From positions 3,044,356 through 3,108,355 of the forward strand of contig NZ_KE124774.1 of NCBI RefSeq assembly GCF_000188155.2: DNA of 64,000 nucleotides, read 5' to 3'. Of the stretch, positions 28,150 through 36,079 are shown one piece after another. Numbering within the stretch: position 1 is the stretch's first letter; the number at the start of each line of letters is the position of its first letter. The DNA is from Methylocystis sp. ATCC 49242 (GTDB lineage: Bacteria; Pseudomonadota; Alphaproteobacteria; Rhizobiales; Beijerinckiaceae). Under the pieces are notes generated by a model. The model was not told the origin of the DNA and ran no database searches. It saw only the letters and a list, made by a program, of their open reading frames with translations. A program made the translations under genes and the position numbers.

Positions 28150-29751
28150 CTATTTCATCGCCTCATTGAGATATGAATGATCCGGCCAGCATTTGCGGTC
28201 CTCGACCGTGAGGGGCGCGGGTCCTTCCGCCGACATCAGCCAGGGCGGGACTTTTTCCATGCGCGCCCAGTAATTCGTCGGCTTAATGGAAATATCACCC
28301 TTGTGCCAGCTCGTCAGCATGTTGCAATCGCTGATCGCATAGGAGCCGCGGAACGCCTGCTTGATTTCCAGCATCGGCGTCGCGAAGGAGAGAATGACGA
28401 TGACGGAAATCGCCGTCGCAAAGCGTCCATTGTCGCGCGGCGTCAGCACTGCGATGCGCGAGAAGGCGAAAGCGATGAAGAACAGCGGGGCGATCGACGA
28501 TCGCATAACGAAATCGTTGGACGGCCCCATGCTGTAAATAGGGATGAAGATCAGCATACCTATTGCGAGAAGCAGGATGCGCCGGTCCGCAGCCTCGACC
28601 TTGTTCCAGGCATAGGCGATGATCGCGATCTGCGGAAGTTCTATCGCGATGAATGCCGGCCAGTAGAGCGCAAAACCGTCGCGCGTGATGAGCCACTCAT
28701 GCGGAACCTCGGCGGCGTCCATCGTCAGATAAAGCGCGATGGGGATAAAGCAGAGGCCCGCGGCGCAGGCCATGATCGTGCGGGATGAAAACAGGCCGCG
28801 CGCGCCGGCTTGAAGCGCGAACAGCGCGATGAACGGCGCCGCGCCCATCATCGCCAGCGGCGACCACAGCAGCATCGCCGCGAATGAAACGAGCAGCGCG
28901 CCGAGATCGACCTCGCCGCGCGCATGGAGCAGCGCGAGGACCGCAAACCACCAGCCGGGCGCCATATGGTTCGGCACCCAGAAGAGCTGCGTGAGATGGC
29001 TCGAATACTGGAGGCGGATCGTCGTGTAATAGTCGCCCCACCATTCTATGTGGGTGAAGGGCAGGAAGCCGTTATGCACGAAGATCTCGATCGCCTCGGC
29101 GACGAGTATCGGCACGACGTCCATGCCGCTGAAAGCAAAGAACAGCAGCAGCATCGGCGTCTTTCGCACATTGGCGAGAGAGGCCACGAAATAGGCGACC
29201 GCGCCGACGAGGAAGGCGTTCTGCGTCAACAGCGCCATATGCGCCGCGTGAAGCCCGAAGGCGCGGCCGACCGTCGCCGGGATCATATACATGCCCAGCG
29301 GCGCGCGCAGCAGATAGTCCTGGCTCTCGTAATTATAGAGAACCGTGAAGCCGTTTTTGACGAGATCGGAGAGAACCGCGTCGCGGATCAGCCAGTCATG
29401 CGTCGAGTAGAAAAAATGGCCCTCGCCGCCGAGGAGACAAAGCGCGAGGCCCGCCGCGAGACAGGCGCCGAAGCTCGAAGGATCGAGAGGCGCGGACAGA
29501 AACGCGCCCGCCCGCGGCAGTCGCCAGAGAAAGGCCGCGATGGCGCCGCAGCCGATGAGGACGAGCGCCGCCGGCGCCGGCCGCAGGGCGGTCGCGAAGA
29601 TCGCGTTGGGCAGAAGAAAGACGAGCGTCGCCGCAAGAAGGAGATGGAAATTCGTTGCGACCCTCTGCGCAGCCCGCGCATCGGCGTAAGCCGTCATCTC
29701 TTCACGGCCGCTCGCGTCGATGGCCCCTTGCGGCCCAAGCGTCGCTTTCAT
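28150..29751 (-). CDS. Polytopic membrane protein, GT-C-like, paralogue of 53760-55331
   Basis: 533 residues from ATG 29751 (AAGGG upstream; an ATG at 29778 is possible). About 11 hydrophobic helices. The first large loop contains FFYSTHDWLIRDAVLSDLVKN and DYLLRAPLGMYMIPATVGRAFG, nearly the same as the loop of the gene at 53760-55331. The short C-terminus holds a Cys pair context SDCNMLTSWHKGD and DRKCWPDHSYL. It is the last gene of the rfb-gtrA-glycosyltransferase operon, starting 37 bases after the GT2 stop codon. By position it corresponds to the polytopic, periplasm-facing transferase (GtrC role) of Gtr O-antigen modification clusters. The family itself is not recognised; the transferase role is inference. 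Confidence 0.7.
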   Translation of the reverse strand: MKATLGPQGAIDASGREEMTAYADARAAQRVATNFHLLLAATLVFLLPNAIFATALRPAPAALVLIGCGAIAAFLWRLPRAGAFLSAPLDPSSFGACLAAGLALCLLGGEGHFFYSTHDWLIRDAVLSDLVKNGFTVLYNYESQDYLLRAPLGMYMIPATVGRAFGLHAAHMALLTQNAFLVGAVAYFVASLANVRKTPMLLLFFAFSGMDVVPILVAEAIEIFVHNGFLPFTHIEWWGDYYTTIRLQYSSHLTQLFWVPNHMAPGWWFAVLALLHARGEVDLGALLVSFAAMLLWSPLAMMGAAPFIALFALQAGARGLFSSRTIMACAAGLCFIPIALYLTMDAAEVPHEWLITRDGFALYWPAFIAIELPQIAIIAYAWNKVEAADRRILLLAIGMLIFIPIYSMGPSNDFVMRSSIAPLFFIAFAFSRIAVLTPRDNGRFATAISVIVILSFATPMLEIKQAFRGSYAISDCNMLTSWHKGDISIKPTNYWARMEKVPPWLMSAEGPAPLTVEDRKCWPDHSYLNEAMK

Positions 29752-29787
29752 AGATTCAAGCCCTTTCACTGATTGCATTAAGCGAAT

Positions 29788-30726
29788 TCAGAAATTGATC
29801 CGCTCGCGTTCGAACACCACAGGCTTGCGCCTCACCTGCGCGTAGATAGCGAGCACATATTCGGCGAGCACGCCGATGGAAAAGAGCTGCACGCCGCCGA
29901 AGAAGAAGACGGCGGTGATGATTGTCATGATGCCGGGCTGCGCAATCGTGCGGTAGTAGATCACGCCGAGCACCAGATTGAAGAAGGCATAGGCGAGCGC
30001 CAGCGCCGCGATGACGAAGCCGCCGAACAATAGCAGCCGTAACGGCGCGAGCGTATTGGTGACGAGCCCGTTCATGCCCTGGTCGATCAGATTGAACAGG
30101 GAGTTGCGCGACACGCCGCGCCGGCGCTCGACCCATTTGTAAGGAACGCCCACGGACCTGAACCCGCATTCGAAAGTCATCATGCGCATGAAGGGATAGG
30201 AGTCCTCGATCATGCGCATGGCTTCGATGACCTTGCGGTCGACGAGCTGGAAATCGCCGACGCCGCGTGGCAGCGACAGTTCGGAGAGCGAGGTCAGCAT
30301 CCGGTAATAGAGCTGGCGCAGCGCGCGCATCGTGGCGTTTTCTTCGCGAATTTTGCGAATGCCATAGACCACCTCGTAGCCCTGCGCCCAGAGCTCGACG
30401 AATTGCGGAATGAGCTCCGGCGGGTCCTGCATGTCGGCGGGGAAGAACAGCAGCACGGCGTCGCCGGTCGCGGCCATCACGCCATTGTAGTTCGAGCGCA
30501 TCGGGCCGAAATTGCGCGCGTTGAGGATCACCCTGACATTCTTGTCTTCCGCCGCGATCTCCCGCAGGATCTCCACCGTGCGATCGGTCGAGGCGTTGTC
30601 GCAGAAAACATGCTCCCGGACGTAGCCTTTCAGCTCATTGTCGAACAGCGTCCGGATCGCCGCGTAACATTCGCGGACGTTCATCTCCTCATTGTAGCAG
30701 GGCGTGACGATGGAGATGGTCTTCAT
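29788..30726 (-). CDS. GT2 family glycosyltransferase, GtrB/polyprenyl-phosphate type
   Basis: 312 residues. Start MKTISIVTPCYNEEMNVRECY is the GT2 opening. FFPADMQDPPELIPQF carries the DxD-like metal site and RGVGDFQLVDRKVIEAM the acceptor region. Two C-terminal membrane helices (LLLFGGFVIAALALAYAFFNLVLG, IITAVFFFGGVQLFSIGVLAEYVLAIY) complete the layout of GtrB/DPM1-like enzymes that charge undecaprenyl phosphate with a sugar on the cytoplasmic face. The ATG overlaps the gtrA stop codon by four bases. The donor is probably the CDP-sugar made by the upstream genes (inference). Confidence 0.88.
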   Translation of the reverse strand: MKTISIVTPCYNEEMNVRECYAAIRTLFDNELKGYVREHVFCDNASTDRTVEILREIAAEDKNVRVILNARNFGPMRSNYNGVMAATGDAVLLFFPADMQDPPELIPQFVELWAQGYEVVYGIRKIREENATMRALRQLYYRMLTSLSELSLPRGVGDFQLVDRKVIEAMRMIEDSYPFMRMMTFECGFRSVGVPYKWVERRRGVSRNSLFNLIDQGMNGLVTNTLAPLRLLLFGGFVIAALALAYAFFNLVLGVIYYRTIAQPGIMTIITAVFFFGGVQLFSIGVLAEYVLAIYAQVRRKPVVFERERINF

Positions 30727-31163
30727 GGGTTTCGGGCTTTCTGTCCGATGTTGAAGACGAGGGTCCGATTGAGGAAATAGGAAAGCGCGACGCAAGGCGC
30801 GAGCAGCAGGGCTTGCGCCAGCGCGGCGCCGGCGCCGATGGCGAGAGCGCCTTCGAGACAGGTGGCGTTGAAAATGAAGACAAGCCCATAGACGGCGACG
30901 AAACGCCAGAGGCGCGTCGCGTCGGAATTTGCGAAGACGATGCGGCCGGTCGTGAGAAAATTGAACAGCACGCCGAGGCTGGTCGAAACCGCCAGAGCGG
31001 CCGTCGGCGCCAATCCCATGCGCAGCAGAATGAAGAAAACGCCGTAACCGAAGATCGTGTTGATAACGCCGACGACAAGAAAACGCGCGACGCGATGTCG
31101 CGCCAGGCGCGCGATCGACTGCCGGACGCGGCCCGGCGCGGGTCTTGCGGTAAAGGCGCTCAT
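30723..31163 (-). CDS. GtrA family membrane protein
   Basis: 146 residues with four membrane helices. The GtrA signature is VARFLVVGVINTIFGYGVFFILLR at the N-terminus and FLNRTLVFN near the end. GtrA proteins are proposed flippases for polyprenyl-phosphate sugars and are normally encoded beside a GtrB-type transferase, as here. Start and stop codons overlap both neighbours by four bases. Confidence 0.9.
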   Translation of the reverse strand: MSAFTARPAPGRVRQSIARLARHRVARFLVVGVINTIFGYGVFFILLRMGLAPTAALAVSTSLGVLFNFLTTGRIVFANSDATRLWRFVAVYGLVFIFNATCLEGALAIGAGAALAQALLLAPCVALSYFLNRTLVFNIGQKARNP

Positions 31164-32083
31164 GCCGCCATCCGCTCACGCCTGAAGGCCGCCACCGTTT
31201 CCTCGAAGCCTTCCATCAGTCCGATCCGCGGCGACCAGCCGGTGACGGCGCGGATGCGGTCGATCTTCGCTTCGAGATGCATCACCTGATCCGGCCGATA
31301 GGGAATCGCGCCGAAATTCGGCCGGGCGTTCCTGTCGATCATGTCGCGCAGAAGCAGCACCGCGTCGCGCAGCGGCGCGGGCGCGCCGGAAGCGACATTG
31401 AACACCCCGTGGGCCTGCGGCGTTTCCAGCAGCGCTATGAAGCCTTGCGCGGCGTCGCGCACATGAGTGAATTCCCATATCTGCTCGCATCTGGTCAGAT
31501 CGAGCTGTTGTCCCTTCGACAAGGCGCGGATGAGCGAGGGCACGAGCCACGGCCCATCATTCCCTGGTCCGTACAGCGAGAAGACGCGCCCCCATATTGC
31601 GCGAACGCCGTGAATGGCGCCGAGCGTCAGGAACGCCCCCGATGTCGCGAGTTTCGAGACGCCGTAAAGCGTCTCGGGCGTGGTCGGGTCGGTCTCGCCG
31701 AAGGCGCCCGAGCGCGCGCCATATTCGGCCTGCGAGCCAACGCCGATGACGACTTGCGCGCCGCATTCGATCGCCGCCTCGGCGAGCCTCGCGGAGGCGG
31801 CGATGTTTTCGAGTTGCGCGAGATCGTTTCGCTCTGCGCCGACGACGCCGCGCCAGCCGCAATGAATGAGCGCGTCGGGCCGGAAGCGCGCGAGCCCGCT
31901 CCGCCAGTCCTGCGGAGAAAAAAGATCGCCCTGGATGAATGTGGCGCCGGGCGCAAGGGCGGCGTGGCGGGCCATTCCCTCCGTCGTGCGGGCGAGCGCC
32001 AGCACCTCGTGACCGCGCGCGACGAGCGCGCGAGTCAGCTCCCCTCCCAGAAAACCCGTCGCGCCGGTGACGAAGACTCGCAT
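31160..32083 (-). CDS. NAD(P)-dependent epimerase/reductase (extended SDR)
   Basis: 307 residues. Rossmann motif VTGATGFLGGEL lies at residues 5-16. The catalytic pair is in TLYGVSKLATSG (YxxxK), and the upstream Ser/Thr position is in VIGVGSQAEYG. Within a CDP-dideoxyhexose operon the expected job is reduction or epimerisation at C4 of CDP-4-keto-3,6-dideoxyglucose (the role of RfbJ or RfbS in Salmonella). The sequence does not say which sugar results. ATG 32083 is 8 bases after the rfbH stop codon. Confidence 0.82.
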   Translation of the reverse strand: MRVFVTGATGFLGGELTRALVARGHEVLALARTTEGMARHAALAPGATFIQGDLFSPQDWRSGLARFRPDALIHCGWRGVVGAERNDLAQLENIAASARLAEAAIECGAQVVIGVGSQAEYGARSGAFGETDPTTPETLYGVSKLATSGAFLTLGAIHGVRAIWGRVFSLYGPGNDGPWLVPSLIRALSKGQQLDLTRCEQIWEFTHVRDAAQGFIALLETPQAHGVFNVASGAPAPLRDAVLLLRDMIDRNARPNFGAIPYRPDQVMHLEAKIDRIRAVTGWSPRIGLMEGFEETVAAFRRERMAA

Positions 32084-32091
32084 GCCCTTCC

Positions 32092-33435
32092 TCACACCGC
32101 TGCTTTCAGCGCCGGTCGGCAGAAGTCGTCGATCACGTCGAGCACATAGCCGATATGATCTTGCGTGAGTTCCGGATAGACGCCGATCCAGAATGTGCGA
32201 TCGACGACGATGTCGGCGTTTTTCAATTCGCCGCTGACGCGGAAATTGCGTCCCTTCATGTAGGGCTGGCGCACGAGATTGCCGCCGAAGAGGAGGCGCG
32301 TGCCGATCTTCCGCGCGTTGAGATGAATGACGAGTTCGTCGCGCGTGAAGGGCGCGTCGTCGCGCAGCGTGACGGGAAAGCCGAACCACGACGGCTGCGT
32401 TCCCGCGGTCGCTTCGGGCAGGATGAAATAATTCTCGAGGCTTTTCAGACCCGCCTTCAGCGCGTCGAAGTTGCGATTGCGGGCGCTGATGAAGCTTTCG
32501 AGATGATCCATCTGCGCAAGGCCGACGGCGGCCTGCATGTCGGTGATCTTCAGATTGAAGCCGAGATGCGAATAGACGTATTTATGGTCATAGCCTTTCG
32601 GCAGATCGCCGAGGCGCCAGCCAAAACGCTTGTTGCAGCTGTTGTCCTTGCCGGGTTCGCAATAGCAGTCGCGGCCCCAGTCGCGGAAGGACTCCATCGC
32701 CTTTGCAATGTGATTATTGTTGGTGAAGACGGCGCCGCCCTCGCCCATGGTGATGTGATGGGCTGGGTAGAAGCTCAGCGTGCCGATGTCGCCGAAGGAG
32801 CCGACATGCTTGCCGTCGACCGTAGCGCCGAGCGCGTCGCAGCAGTCCTCGATCAGCCAGAGCTTGTGGCGGTCGCAGAGATCGCGGATCGCGCGGACGT
32901 CGAAGGGATTGCCGAGCGTATGCGCGACCATGATCGCTTTCGTCTTCGGCGTGATGGCGGCCTCCACCGCCGCGACGTCGATATTGTAGGTCGGGATGTC
33001 GACGTCGACGAAAACGGGAACCATGCCCCACAGCAGGATCGGATTGACTGTCGTCGGAAAGCCCGTGGCGCAGGTGATGACCTCGTCGCCCGGCTTCAGC
33101 GCGCGGTCGCGCAGCGTGTGCGAGGTCAGCGCCGAGAACGCGACGAGATTGGCCGACGAGCCGGAGTTTACGGTAAGCGCCTTTTTCGCGCCGACGTAAG
33201 CGGCGAGGCGCTCTTCGAACTGCGCGTTGAAACGGCCTGTCGTCAGCCAGAAATCGAGCGCCGAATCGACGAGCGCCTGCATGTCGCGCGCATCGAACAC
33301 GCGACCCGAGACGGGCACGGGCGACTGGCCGGGCGCGAAGCTCTTCGGCGGGTTGGCGACGCGATGATATTGACCCACGAGATCGAGGATCTGCGCGCGC
33401 AATTCGTCAGCCTGCGACGTTGCGTCTTTCGTCAT
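32092..33435 (-). CDS. rfbH: CDP-6-deoxy-4-hexulose-3-dehydrase RfbH (E1)
   Basis: 447 residues, DegT/StrS aminotransferase fold. The PLP/PMP-site lysine is replaced by histidine in [13 protein letters not shown], which marks the dehydrase E1 rather than an aminotransferase. [12 protein letters not shown] cluster (C-x-C-x7-C) supplies ligands of the [2Fe-2S] cluster known in this enzyme. It removes the C3 hydroxyl of CDP-4-keto-6-deoxyglucose. The partner reductase E3 (RfbI/AscD) is not encoded in the window. The start overlaps the rfbG end by 29 bases. Confidence 0.93.
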   Translation of the reverse strand: MTKDATSQADELRAQILDLVGQYHRVANPPKSFAPGQSPVPVSGRVFDARDMQALVDSALDFWLTTGRFNAQFEERLAAYVGAKKALTVNSGSSANLVAFSALTSHTLRDRALKPGDEVITCATGFPTTVNPILLWGMVPVFVDVDIPTYNIDVAAVEAAITPKTKAIMVAHTLGNPFDVRAIRDLCDRHKLWLIEDCCDALGATVDGKHVGSFGDIGTLSFYPAHHITMGEGGAVFTNNNHIAKAMESFRDWGRDCYCEPGKDNSCNKRFGWRLGDLPKGYDHKYVYSHLGFNLKITDMQAAVGLAQMDHLESFISARNRNFDALKAGLKSLENYFILPEATAGTQPSWFGFPVTLRDDAPFTRDELVIHLNARKIGTRLLFGGNLVRQPYMKGRNFRVSGELKNADIVVDRTFWIGVYPELTQDHIGYVLDVIDDFCRPALKAAV

Positions 33436-34555
33436 GTTCGATGTCCTTCGTGGAATCAGGCGTAAAGGGCGAAGTGAGCCGCACCCGCTGGCCGAGGTAT
33501 CGGTCGATCTGTCTCAGCGTCGTCTCCGGCATGTCGCCGCGCTCGACAAAGGCGCGATACCATTGCGCCGTCCATTGGGCCGTCTGCTCGAAATCGAGAA
33601 GCGGCGTCCATTGAAGCGTCTCGCGCGCTTTCGCCGTGTCGAGACGCAGCAGGCGCGCTTCATGTGGATGATCGGCGCCGTCGCGCTCCCAATGCGCGTC
33701 ATGTCCCCAGGCGGAGATGAAACGGGTGAGAAGCCGCTCGACGCTCTGCTCCGAGTTCGGACCCGGACCGAAGTTGAAGCCGCCGTCGAATTCAGCGGCG
33801 CGAGCCTCGGGCGCGCTCATCGCCTTTTCGATGAGGAGCAGATAACCGGTGAGCGGCTCCAGCACATGCTGCCAGGGACGCACGGCGTCAGGATTGCGAA
33901 CTTTCAAGGCGCGGCCCGCGACGAAGGCGCGCAGCGCGTCCGGCAATATGCGGTCGGCCGCGAAATCTCCGCCGCCGATGACATTGCCCGCCCGCGCTGA
34001 AAGGATGCGCACGCTCTGCTTCGCGCCGAAGAAACTGTCGCGATAGGCGCCGGTGACGAGTTCCGCGCAGGCCTTGCTGTTCGAATAGGGGTCATGGCCG
34101 CCGAGCGCGTCGGTCTCCCGATAGCCCCACACCCAGTCGCGGTTCTCGTAGCATTTGTCGGTGGTGACCACGAGGACGAGGCGCACGCTCGAAACATTGC
34201 GCGCGGCCTCCAGAACATTCACCGTTCCCATGACATTGGTGGCGTAGGTGCCGACGGGATCGGCGTAGGATTCGCGCACCAGAGGCTGCGCCGCCATGTG
34301 AATGACGATTTCAGGCGCGGCCAGCTCCATCGCCGCGCGAAGCGAGGCGAGGTCGCGCACGTCGCCGCGCAGGTCGTCGATATGTTCGGCGACATTCGCC
34401 AGTGTAAAAAGGCTGGGCCTGGTGGGCGGCTCAAGCGCGTAGCCGGTCGCGCGGGCATTGAGGCGCGAGAGCATCAGCGCGAGCCACGATCCCTTGAACC
34501 CGGTGTGGCCGGTGACGAAGACGCGCTTTCCGAGCCAGAATGCGGATGAGATCAC
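33407..34555 (-). CDS. rfbG: CDP-glucose 4,6-dehydratase RfbG
   Basis: 382 residues, extended SDR. NAD motif [26 protein letters not shown] with the catalytic Thr-Asp-Lys, [13 protein letters not shown] with YxxxK, and [19 protein letters not shown], all typical of CDP-glucose dehydratases. The start is GTG 34555, overlapping the rfbF stop codon (GTGA), which shows coupling. It makes CDP-4-keto-6-deoxyglucose, the substrate of RfbH. Confidence 0.93.
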   Translation of the reverse strand: MISSAFWLGKRVFVTGHTGFKGSWLALMLSRLNARATGYALEPPTRPSLFTLANVAEHIDDLRGDVRDLASLRAAMELAAPEIVIHMAAQPLVRESYADPVGTYATNVMGTVNVLEAARNVSSVRLVLVVTTDKCYENRDWVWGYRETDALGGHDPYSNSKACAELVTGAYRDSFFGAKQSVRILSARAGNVIGGGDFAADRILPDALRAFVAGRALKVRNPDAVRPWQHVLEPLTGYLLLIEKAMSAPEARAAEFDGGFNFGPGPNSEQSVERLLTRFISAWGHDAHWERDGADHPHEARLLRLDTAKARETLQWTPLLDFEQTAQWTAQWYRAFVERGDMPETTLRQIDRYLGQRVRLTSPFTPDSTKDIEHDERRNVAG

Positions 34556-35322
34556 CAGATTTTCCACTTCGCCTGGCCGGAGTTCCATTGATCTTCGAGG
34601 TAGATCTTGTCGCGCAGCGTATCCATCGGCCGCCAGAAGCCGTTGTGCTGATAGGCGCGCAATTCGTCGTGGTCGGCGAGCCAGTTCACCGGGCCATGCT
34701 CCCAGATGGTCGAGTCGCCTTCGATGAGATCGCCGACCTTCGGGGAAAGGAAGAAGAAGCCGCCGTTCACGAAGGCGCTCTCCGCCACCGGCTTTTCTGC
34801 AAAGGTGGTGACGCGGTCGCCTTCCAGCGTCATCGCGCCGAAGCGCATTTCGGGACGCACGGCGGCGACGGTCGCCATCTTGCCGTGCGAGCGATGGAAG
34901 GCGAGTTCGGCCGTGAGATCGATGTCGGCGACGCCGTCGCCATATGTCAGAGCGAAAACCTCGTCGTCCTTCACATAGTCGATCACACGCTTCACGCGCC
35001 CGCCGGTCTGCGTCATGTCGCCCGTGTCGACGAGCGTCACGCGCCAGGGTTCGGCGGTTTCCCGATGCACCTCCATCTCGCGCTTGCGCATGTCGAAGGT
35101 GACGTCCGACATGTGCAGGAAGTAATTCGAGAAGAATTCCTTGATGTGATAGCCCTTGTATCCGAGGCACAGCACGAATTCGTTGAAGCCGTGCGCCGAA
35201 TAGATCTTCATGATGTGCCAGAGGATCGGCCGGCCGCCGATTTCGACCATTGGCTTGGGCCGCACGGACGTTTCTTCCGCGAGACGCGTGCCCAGGCCTC
35301 CGGTCAGGACCACAACCTTCAT
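34552..35322 (-). CDS. rfbF: Glucose-1-phosphate cytidylyltransferase RfbF
   Basis: 256 residues. Nucleotidyltransferase motif MKVVVLTGGLGTRLAEETSVRPKPMVEIGG, then ALTYGDGVADIDL (metal-binding Asp) and NGGFFFLSPKVGDLIEGDSTIWE, as in RfbF. It uses CTP and glucose 1-phosphate to form CDP-glucose. ATG 35322 places the motif at residue 1; the longer frame upstream is basic and unsupported. First gene of the seven-gene operon ending at 28150. Confidence 0.94.
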   Translation of the reverse strand: MKVVVLTGGLGTRLAEETSVRPKPMVEIGGRPILWHIMKIYSAHGFNEFVLCLGYKGYHIKEFFSNYFLHMSDVTFDMRKREMEVHRETAEPWRVTLVDTGDMTQTGGRVKRVIDYVKDDEVFALTYGDGVADIDLTAELAFHRSHGKMATVAAVRPEMRFGAMTLEGDRVTTFAEKPVAESAFVNGGFFFLSPKVGDLIEGDSTIWEHGPVNWLADHDELRAYQHNGFWRPMDTLRDKIYLEDQWNSGQAKWKIW

Positions 35323-36079
35323 GGCGTCGATCTTCCGACTTTTCTTTGCGCGACGGCGTTCGCGCGGGCGAAAGCCTGTGGGGTGGGAGAAGCGCGCGGC
35401 GGATCGCGCGTCATCCGATGTACGCATTATCGAATTGTCTAGTTAACGGTTGGCTATCAGCGGCCAAGTTTCCGGTTTCGCGGGCGGTAGAGCGTCGCCG
35501 GCCGCCCGGCGCGTTAACCATTTCGGATCGTTTTTCGCCGGCTCGAGGCGCGGGAAGCGATTCGCGCGCCGTGCAATCGCCGCGGCGGCTTCGTCCCTTA
35601 TCGGGACGTCTCGTTAATGACCGCCGGACTGCCGCCGCGCCCTTCTCCATTTCGCGGGCGGAGCGGGCGCCAGATGCTGCGGCCGCTTCTCGAATCAGCC
35701 GCAATATCTGCGCGAACGGGGCGACAACCTTGCGCGATCGCTGATTCGTGCCCCCTGCGTTCGCGCTTGATCCCGACCGTTAACGGCGTCGCTCGGGCGA
35801 GGCGATTCTTCCTCATTGACAGAAGCGGCCGGCGGAGTCCGCGCGCTCGTGCTGAACAAATGTCCGAATCGAGCCCGCAAAACGCAATGGATCGTGTGTC
35901 TCGCGTCGCGAAACACCATATGATGTCGGAACAGAGCGTGACTCGCGCCAAGTCAGCGATTCGGGCGCGATTCGTTCGCCGGCTGTTCAAAGGGTAAAGT
36001 CGCGCGCCGGGCGAAGTTCCGATATGAGACGGCGCAGCTTTTGAAGTCCGGGCGGTAGAGTGAAGTGACGATAAGAATC
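35323..36079. other. 757-bp intergenic region between rfbF and the helicase gene
   Basis: The region must hold divergent promoters for the rfb operon (minus) and the helicase (plus). The longest open frame, 35617-35997, has no ribosome site and Arg/Ser-rich translation typical of noise. No tRNA or clear rho-independent terminator is visible. Two copies of GGGCGGTAGAG occur (near 35484 and 36050). Confidence 0.4.

Noticed and set aside
26844-28169. 441-residue plus-strand frame opposite tex
   Set aside because: Composition typical of a shadow frame; Tex is complete on the other strand.
35617-35997. 126-residue frame in the rfbF-helicase intergenic region
   Set aside because: No ribosome site, no recognisable domain, Arg/Ser-rich composition.
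35484-36060. GGGCGGTAG copies resembling the ops/JUMPstart element of polysaccharide operons
   Set aside because: Both copies are on the plus strand, while the rfb operon is read from the minus strand, and the match is only eight bases. No RfaH-type context.
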